64,000 bases of DNA from Pseudopithomyces maydicus (taxonomy: Eukaryota > Ascomycota > Dothideomycetes > Pleosporales > Didymosphaeriaceae): assembly GCA_026873275.1 (NCBI GenBank), contig JANTUC010000005.1, positions 310,001 to 374,000 of the forward strand, given 5' to 3'. This document shows, in pieces, positions 57,217 through 64,000 of the stretch. The notes under the pieces were generated by a model, which had not been told where the DNA came from, did not search any database, and worked only from the letters and a program-made list of their open reading frames with translations. Each line of letters begins with the position of its first letter. Position 1 is the stretch's first letter. The position numbers and the translations under genes are program-made.

Positions 57217-57986
57217 CACCAACCTGTCAAAGAGAGAACACGGAGAGCTCACAGGTACTTGCTTAAGAATGTTTGGTAGATGGGGAGAAGTTTACCAATT
57301 CAATTTGTAGCCGCTTTCATGAATTTTGAATGGATTGAACGGGCTTGGCATTTATATGGTTTACCACATCAACAAAGGTAGAAATCGACTTGGAGTTAGA
57401 ACTGGTACTGATACATGTGAAGAGTGACCAACTCACTGGTATTTCTTTCGGAGGGTGCTGAATTGGAAAACAGGGGCGCTTCCATCGTTGAGATGACAAA
57501 GAGCGTAATATCAAGGAGTACCTCAGGTCTAGGACAGTTCATATTCTTTGATGCTAATTATTTCTTATCCCATGCACCGATAATCGAGTTAAACAGTTCA
57601 ATGTTCAAGGAAATAATGTCACTTGACGGAAGTCGATGACCGAGCATCTTTTTGAGAACTCACTGTATCTAGCTCGGGTACGCATATACACACCATCCAA
57701 TAATTTTGCACGTCAATAAGGTCATCTCTTGGCTGCAAACTGCGTCACTCCAAAACTAAAAATCTTGAATCATCTTAGGCGTCACGAGTTGGACGGCATT
57801 GCAGGAACGGCGTGCCCCATGAAATTGTTCATCAAGTGGTCTCCCCGTTCAGATCATCGGGTCCCGACCTCAACTTCAGGAAAGGGATATTTACCCCACC
57901 TTTCTGGGTAAACAATGCATCAAAGAGAATACTAAGCGATATCGCACCCAACTTATCTTTATTTTCCTCCTGACCCCGCGATTACA
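57217..57986. other. Intergenic region upstream of the GNAT gene
   Basis: 770 bp. An imperfect site TCGATGACCGA lies at 57633-57643 and a perfect palindrome at 57857-57867. Short frames (57424-57639, 57729-57911) show no signature. Confidence 0.4.
57857..57867. promoter_or_regulatory. TCGGN3CCGA palindrome, GNAT promoter
   Basis: Reads TCGGGTCCCGA, 120 bp upstream of the acetyltransferase start. Confidence 0.7.
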
Positions 57987-58714
57987 ATGACGGTACCCAA
58001 TACTAGCTCCGATGGCTTGTTCACCTTCCGACGAGCCTTCCCAGAAGATATTCCACACCTTAGAAACCTTTTGACAGATTTCTTTGAATCTGGCGAGTTC
58101 GGTAGAGATCTTTCTTTTGGAGAGTTGGAAATACAAGATTATTTGGACTGGTTTTTACCTAAAACGATCGTCGATACTGTGAATATACTCTACGTACTTC
58201 AGTACCTTCCCAGGAGTTCCTCTCGTACATACAAGGCAAAGATCATTGGATGCTGCTACATTGCTCTGAGCGATTCGTCTTTAGCGCCCAAATTAGGATA
58301 TAGTCAGACACGTCAATCTAGTCTCTGTTCTGAAGCATTGTTTAACTTTTCACAGGCCTTGGTGTGTTAAAACTGCATGCCGTCAATGCATGGTCCGACG
58401 TTCAAGTATGGCCAAACCGGCAGGCCGCTGAGGTTCATCGAAGATTCCAACGCGCGCGCGAGGCTAGAGTTGATATGCAACCACGACAAGGCATCAACGA
58501 TGCCAAAGCACAGGTTCTATTTGCTGCAATACAAAAGAAATACAGGGGCGTTGGGGCAGGAACCAGGATGATGACTTGGGCGAAGGAGGCAATGGAAACG
58601 ATGGGGGTGGAGACGATTTTCCATGTCGGGAGTCCTGACGAAGCGGGATTTATGCAACAGTGCAAGATTCAAGCTATTGTAATGCCCCAGACCAATGTTG
58701 TGAAAACCCCCTAA
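57987..58714 (+). CDS. GNAT-family N-acetyltransferase
   Basis: Exons 57987-58302 and 58356-58714, joined by a 53 bp intron with an unusual GTCAGA donor, give about 224 residues. The acetyl-CoA site is K-Y-R-G-V-G-A-G-T-R-M-M (R/Q-x-x-G-x-G/A form), followed by a helix and V-E-T-I-F-H-V-G-S. The N-terminus (F-R-R-A-F-P-E-D-I-P) is the usual GNAT first helix. The tail after the catalytic core looks short. GNAT genes are not standard ETP members; sirodesmin is acetylated but I cannot claim a homologous enzyme. It carries the cluster promoter motif, so it is probably co-regulated. Confidence 0.75.
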
Positions 58715-58803
58715 TTTAGGAATAAGAATACGACGAGAGATGGGAATGGATATAAATCTATAATTTTGGGTCGATACATAATGCTTCTCAAATAAACCTC
58801 GTG

Positions 58804-60280
58804 CTATTTAGTTGATCCGTTGGTTGAAACCCGCTGTTGTCCGAGTGCAACCTTACTGACGAGTACCTCCTCGATAATCGAAAGTCCCTTTTGAAGATCG
58901 TGAGGCCTTAGAGCAAAAGTCAAACGGTACCAGCCAGGCTCTACAGAAGCATAAGACCGTCCTGAGCTGATTGCGACTCTGCGCTCGGACAACGCTTTGG
59001 CAAGTTCAGCTTCATCTTCCCAAGTCTTCACGCCTGGCGAAAGCTTTGCCCATACGTAGACGCCTGCCGATGCTGGATAGTACTCAATGTTCAGACGTTT
59101 CAAGAATCTAGTAGTGATAGTATAGGCCTCCCCCAACCGAGTTCTGTTCAACGTAATGACATTGCGAAGAAATGTCTCGTCGGACAGCATTTCACGTACC
59201 GCCAGGCTGGAAAGATATGACACCTGAGTATTAGAAGTCATAGAAACTCCAGCGACTAATTCTCGGTTCCGACTAGCGAAGCATCCCTAATTTTGGTCTT
59301 AGTACCAGTGAAAATTGCATGGAAGATTTGTACGCTCAAACCAAATTGCAGGGCAAGGATGGGCTATCTTACAACTCGAAGTCCGTTGCAAGCAAGGTCT
59401 TTACTGGCACTCCACATGGTATGTAGCCTCAAGGCCGAAACACCCATGGCCGTTGCATCCAGCGATAAGATGCTCGTAAAAGAAACGGCGCTTGGGAGAT
59501 CAGGTGATTCAAAGACAGAAAGCGCGTAAAGTTCATCGGACAAAAGATGCAGATCTTCCTTCTCACAGAACTTTGCGACCGCCTCCAGCGTCTTCGCAGG
59601 ATAACATTGACCAAGAGGGTTATGAGGGTTGCAAATCACAACAGCCTTGACAGGAGTAGTGGCTCTACGAAGTGCATCTCCAAGATAGTCCACCAGCTTC
59701 TCGCTAAACGCGATTTCATCTGGCACTGTAACAGATACTATCTGTACTTTCTGGAGTTTGAACTGGAAATGAAATCCGCCTGTTCAACACGATTTTTTAA
59801 TAGTGGACTTGAGTAACTTGAGCTAAGAAGAACGACTTACTCCAAAAGGGCGCCACAACCAACACCCCATCTCCTACGTCGCACGTGGCTGCCAGGAACG
59901 ACTCTAGAATCGCCCCACCCCTGGCGCGACACAGACACATGACGGGTCCACTGGCTCAAACGGGTTGAAGTATGATGCAATAAGTCCGCAAAAGGCGTTG
60001 ATTAAATCCGGATCACCGGTAAAACCTCTCTGATACGATAGGCCCTGCGGAGCAAGTCAATAACGCAAAACCACTCCTTCACAGTGGGATATCTTACTTC
60101 GGCTGATATCTGATCTCGCACGGAGCGCATACAGACTTCCATAACTTCATCTCGAATGAGCCAATTCTCCGCGGTGCCCATGTCAATGAAAGGGATTTTA
60201 GAGGACCGCTGTGCAACTTGAACCGCAATCTTGGGCATCAACTCCCCTAGATCCCCCGAAATTCTTTCAGACAAAGCCAT
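58804..60280 (-). CDS. PLP-dependent C-S lyase, GliI/SirI-like, with one frame break
   Basis: Exons 60280-60083, 60044-59841, 59779-59373 and 59286-58804 give about 430 residues. This is an aminotransferase class I/II (ACC-synthase-like) protein. It has N-P-F-E-P-V-D, N-P-H-N-P-L-G, D-E-L-Y-A-L, the PLP lysine in S-A-S-K-D-L-A-C-N-G-L-R and R-L-T-F-A near the end. In ETP biosynthesis GliI cleaves the C-S bonds of the bis-cysteinyl intermediate to give the dithiol. The first intron (60045-60082) is only 38 bp. The frame breaks at the four-C run 59913-59916, between the C-V-C-V-A-P-G and E-S-F-L-A-A-T-C parts. Confidence 0.88.
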
Positions 60281-60424
60281 GGCTGAATGCGAAGGAGAAA
60301 GTAAATTGGTGAGATTTTCCTATGTGCTTCGTTACAATGAGTATACTCCGCTCCGTTTGAGTGGTGTGCGCACCTAACACCCTTATGAGCAACTTGCGGC
60401 ACTTCTCGAATCTTACGAACCCTA

Positions 60425-60435
60425 TCGGTTTCCGA
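60425..60435. promoter_or_regulatory. TCGGN3CCGA palindrome, lyase/NRPS shared promoter
   Basis: Reads TCGGTTTCCGA, first of two perfect sites in the 367 bp between the divergent C-S lyase and NRPS starts. Confidence 0.78.
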
Positions 60436-60474
60436 ACAGCCCCTTGTATATCAACAGAAAGATCAGTTGCTCTG

Positions 60475-60485
60475 TCGGGCTCCGA
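60475..60485. promoter_or_regulatory. TCGGN3CCGA palindrome, second site in NRPS promoter
   Basis: Reads TCGGGCTCCGA, 40 bp from the first site. The doubled motif is found only in front of the NRPS, the pathway's committing enzyme. Confidence 0.75.
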
Positions 60486-60647
60486 CCAGATGATACATTT
60501 TCTCGCAAACTTCCTCAATATGCCGGGATGTAGTCACTTGTCTATTACCGATTCCGATCCGACCTTTACCCAGGTAGAGAAAAAAGAATATTCAATCTGC
60601 CTGCCATTGAGACTTAGCAAAATTTGTTGTCAATATTATCTACCGTC

Positions 60648-63600
60648 ATGAAAAGCATACCCGAGAATGTATTGACCTTGTTTTTCGACACGTACCAGAA
60701 ACAACCAACAACGATCGCAGTGTCCGACGGACATGTTAGGTTTAGCTATGCAGAACTAGAGGCTGCGTCGTATGGGGTTGCGCGGAGGCTCGCTTGCCTA
60801 GGAGCCTCACCGGGCGATGTGATTCCCATTGTGACGCAATCCAGCTTGCAAATGGTGATCGGGGTCCTAGGCATCTTGAGGACAGGCGCAACTTATGCGC
60901 CTCTGGATTCCACACAGTGGCCGACATCGAAGGTGCAAGCCACAATCGCACGGCTTCATCCCAAGATTTTGCTGTATACCGGAACAATCAATGTCGAGTT
61001 TGAGCCGGGTGTTGTATCGATTAGTGTCGAGGAAATATTAGGGACGCTGGTAGATACTAATGATTCTGTCCACGGTGCCTACATTAGCCTGCCACTTCCT
61101 GACGGCCTGGCGTGCATTATATTCACATCTGGAACGACGGGTGAACCCAAAGGTGTCATGCTACGGCACTCTTCGCTGCATCATTTTGTCACATCGCCGA
61201 CATTCAACTACAACGTCACATGTCGCGATAGTGTCCTTTTGGTCTTATCATGTGCATTCGATGGTATGTGCACATTCCCAGTACCCATTTATAAGAGTAC
61301 AATCGGTCTAAGACTTACAAATAGCATGCATGGGAACAATGTTCAGCACCTTGTGCAACGGCGGTTGCGTCGTCATTGCCGATGGTTCCAACCTCCACGA
61401 ACGTGTGAAGACATGCACCGTCTTTGTGGGCACACCTTCTATCTTGAACTCCTTGGTACCGCCAAAGTCTACAGGTGACTACCCTGTTCTTAATCGCTTA
61501 GTTCTCGGGGGCGAAACGCCGTCAAAGGAACTCCTGCAACGGTGGACTGTACTTAGTAAACCCATCTGGATAGCATACGGTCCGACTGAAGCAACATGCG
61601 CGACTTTGATGAGCGAGGTCTCATTTTCCGAGGGGATCACGGCGTCTGACCCAAGAGTTCTCGGGTTTCCGATTCCCGGGGCCGATATCAGCATTGTAGA
61701 CGCCAACATGGAACCCATTGAGACCCCTGGCGAAGAAGGCGAGCTTTTGATTTCAGGTTCAGGACTCGCAGCGGGTTACTGGCAGAATGAAGAGCTGACT
61801 GCAAGCAAATTCATCGAATTTCGCGGTGTCAGGACCTACATGACGGGTGACTACGCGCGATGGACCCGCGACGCGCAGGGGCGTCTCATGGTATATTTTT
61901 GCGGGCGGAAAGACCGAGTGGTCAAGATCCGCGGGTTTCTAGTTAATCTAGAGACGGATGTCGATGCTGCCATTATGAAAAATATACCCGAGGTCCAGGC
62001 GGTGCATTCCTACTATGATGGCACTAGGATCTATACAGCAGTGATGCCCAGTAATCTCGACGAAGTATGTCTGCTTTCCCACCTGCGAAGATGCTTACCG
62101 CAGTACATGATTCCGGAAAAGATATATCCCCTAAACAATTTCCCGCAAAATGCGTACGGAAAAACCGATGTACGGGGGCTGCAGGCTGTGCTTCAGGAGA
62201 AGCTGAAGAGCGAAGCTACGCGGCACGACGGAGAGATGAGCAAGACACAGTTGGGCAAAGATATGATCAAGGGGTTGAACGAGATCTTAAACAGCAACAG
62301 CACTCATCATCTGAACCTGGCACTGTCTTTCATTGGTAATGGTATCTATTCACTCACAGCAACTAGATTATGCTTCTTTTGCGAACTCGCGGATACTCGT
62401 TCCGTCCAGTAGACTTCCTATCCACTCAATCCATCAACTCCTTCCTTGAATTCTACAGCACGGTGGAGCCGAACATGAACAGCAACAACAGCATCGTGGC
62501 TGAGGACTCAACCTCAACAATTGGAGGCCATGACCCTATCCCATTAACCTTACAGCAGCTACAATTGATTCACGGCACTGTGAAAGAACCGCATTTCAAC
62601 ATTGTTAGCTACATTCTCGAATGTGACCAGCGGCATCTAAACAGGTTCAAAGCGGCCTGGATGATTATTGAGCGCATAGAGCCCATATTTCGGACCGAGA
62701 TTGTCGCCACCAGTGTCGGACAATACACGCAGCAAGTCACTTCCAAGCCGCACCCATCGTGGGCGCAACGGTCGATAGAGAAGAGTCAACTGGAAGAAGA
62801 AGTCTTCAACATCGCAGCATGCACAGGGCTGGGCTACCGGTTCACAGTCATTGAGTTCCAAAATTCAAACCAGGCCGCCATTGTGTGGTCGATACACCAC
62901 GCGCTTATGGACGGCTTCTCCGCCGGCATCCTTCTCAAGAAAGTTGCACAGACGATGCGCGGTGACACCGTTACTCCTTCCACACCACTTCCTATGGCCA
63001 TCCATTCCCTTCAATCTGCATTGGACAGACAAAACAGTGCAAACCACACATTCTGGGAGGAGCAGGAAGCGCTGGTGCCTTATGCGTCTGCAGACATCCC
63101 GGTCGGAGGCATACAGAGTTCGGGTCGTACTTCTACCCATCGAACGCAACTTGTCTGTTTCAAGGACTCCACACGCGATGCAGTCGCGCAGTACTGCGCT
63201 GAGCATGGCGTCACCCCGGCTGCGCTTCACTACGCGACTTGGGCGCTAATTATGTCAACCTACACAGGCTCTGAAAATGTCGTATTCGGTGCAGTTTTCT
63301 CGGGTCGAGACAGTGATCAGTTCCTCGCTGACTGTGTCGTCGGGTGCTTTATCAACACGTTGCCCCTGCGCATCCGCGTCGAGAGAGATGCTGCCTCGGC
63401 TGAATTCACCCGCCATGTGTACGATCTCATACAACGTACGTCAAAGTTCCATGGAAGTATGGGAAACAGCAGCCAAACGCGGTATTCGACGGCACTTTCT
63501 TGTGATGCGGAGCTATCTAACCAGCGCGCGGAGCTCGGCTGTGTGTCGAGTTCGCAAGTGGTGCAGTACCCCGATCTGCCACTTGTAGTCATTGTACGGG

Positions 63601-64000
63601 AAGATAGAGACGTTGCCCTTCTGTACAAGACAGACTCATTCAACGAAGAAATCATGCAGGATTTTAGCGATGCTTACTATAACATATTTGAAAGTCTTTT
63701 GGCGACGCCACGCCTGTCGGTCCGCTGTGTCCTTCAACTGAAATACAAAAAGGCGAGGCGGCAGCAGATATTGGCGCTCGGAAATTTCGATAATAAGGAA
63801 AGCTATACTGATTCTGCCGAATCCACTCTGACCGCCAAGTTTGCTGATGCAGCTAGTCTATATACGTCTGATCCAGCGATAGAAAAGGGAGAAGCGAGGT
63901 TAACATACGGCCAAGTCAGAGATAGGGTCGACCATCTTGCGCTCGTTCTTGAATCACGCGTTAAGCCGGGAGATGTTGTGTGCGTACTCGCGGATCGATC
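60648..64000 (+). CDS. Diketopiperazine NRPS, GliP/SirP-like, 3' end outside the window
   Basis: Two exons so far (60648-61263 and 61326 onward, 62 bp intron). Module 1 adenylation domain: I-I-F-T-S-G-T-T-G-E-P-K-G, A-Y-G-P-T-E-A-T, T-G-D-Y-A-R-W and G-R-K-D-R-V-V-K-I-R-G. Thiolation domain: N-G-I-Y-S-L-T-A-T, with Ser as the phosphopantetheine site. Condensation domain from about 62500: H-H-A-L-M-D-G, then G-C-F-I-N-T-L-P-L-R. A second adenylation domain starts near 63830 and is cut by the window edge. A-T-C-A order is that of ETP synthetases, which couple two amino acids into a cyclic dipeptide. The frame breaks near 62365-62369, just after the thiolation serine, where the reading continues in another frame. 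Substrates cannot be read confidently by eye. Confidence 0.9.

Noticed and set aside
59264..59275. TCGG...CCGA inside the lyase gene
   Set aside because: The spacer is two bases, not three, and it is within coding sequence.
1..64000. tRNA and rRNA genes
   Set aside because: I read for conserved tRNA box sequences and rRNA-like stretches and saw none; a covariance search was not possible.

Overview
This window is nuclear DNA of a filamentous ascomycete. The evidence is protein genes split by many short GT-AG introns (mostly 46-90 bp), monocistronic genes on both strands, and families typical of Pezizomycotina (UstYa/DUF3328, DUF6594, UMTA-type methyltransferases, clustered secondary metabolism). 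The class cannot be read directly. The cluster chemistry points to a Pleosporales-like Dothideomycete, but that is inference.

Left part (1-30 kb) is a mixture of ordinary and accessory genes: the 3' end of a ToxD-like oxidoreductase, a secreted inorganic pyrophosphatase, an unknown protein, a small secreted repeat protein with five DPLAM[M/T] repeats, a divergently transcribed UstYa-like oxidase, a multipass membrane protein, a large ankyrin protein, tRNA-dihydrouridine synthase DUS3, a BAP31/YET3 ER protein, an amidase, a DUF6594 membrane protein, two further fungal proteins, a second degenerate UstYa-like gene and an alpha/beta hydrolase. The repeat protein plus UstYa pair at 4.9-7.3 kb looks like a minimal ribosomal-peptide (dikaritin-type) locus.

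Right part (about 31-64 kb, running off the edge) is an epipolythiodioxopiperazine (ETP) mycotoxin cluster. In order: UMTA-type methyltransferase, membrane dipeptidase (GliJ-like), P450, flavin-dependent halogenase, glutathione S-transferase (GliG-like), HMT1-type ABC transporter, O-methyltransferase, P450, gamma-glutamylcyclotransferase (GliK-like), P450, O-methyltransferase, AsaB-like enzyme, thioredoxin-reductase-like dithiol oxidase (GliT-like), MFS exporter, GNAT acetyltransferase, PLP C-S lyase (GliI-like) and the start of an A-T-C-A... NRPS (GliP/SirP-like). Together these would make a diketopiperazine, oxidise it, add glutathione, trim it to dithiol, close the disulfide, tailor it and export it. 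The halogenase, two P450/O-methyltransferase divergent pairs and no prenyltransferase suggest a chlorinated, dimethoxylated ETP of sporidesmin type. Almost every promoter in this block carries the palindrome TCGGN3CCGA, the known ETP-regulator (GliZ-type) site; no regulator gene is seen inside the window.

Many genes, both housekeeping and cluster, carry single-base shortfalls inside short homopolymer runs that break an otherwise conserved frame. Their number and context suggest consensus-sequence errors rather than a dead locus. Exon coordinates were read by eye from splice signals and frame.
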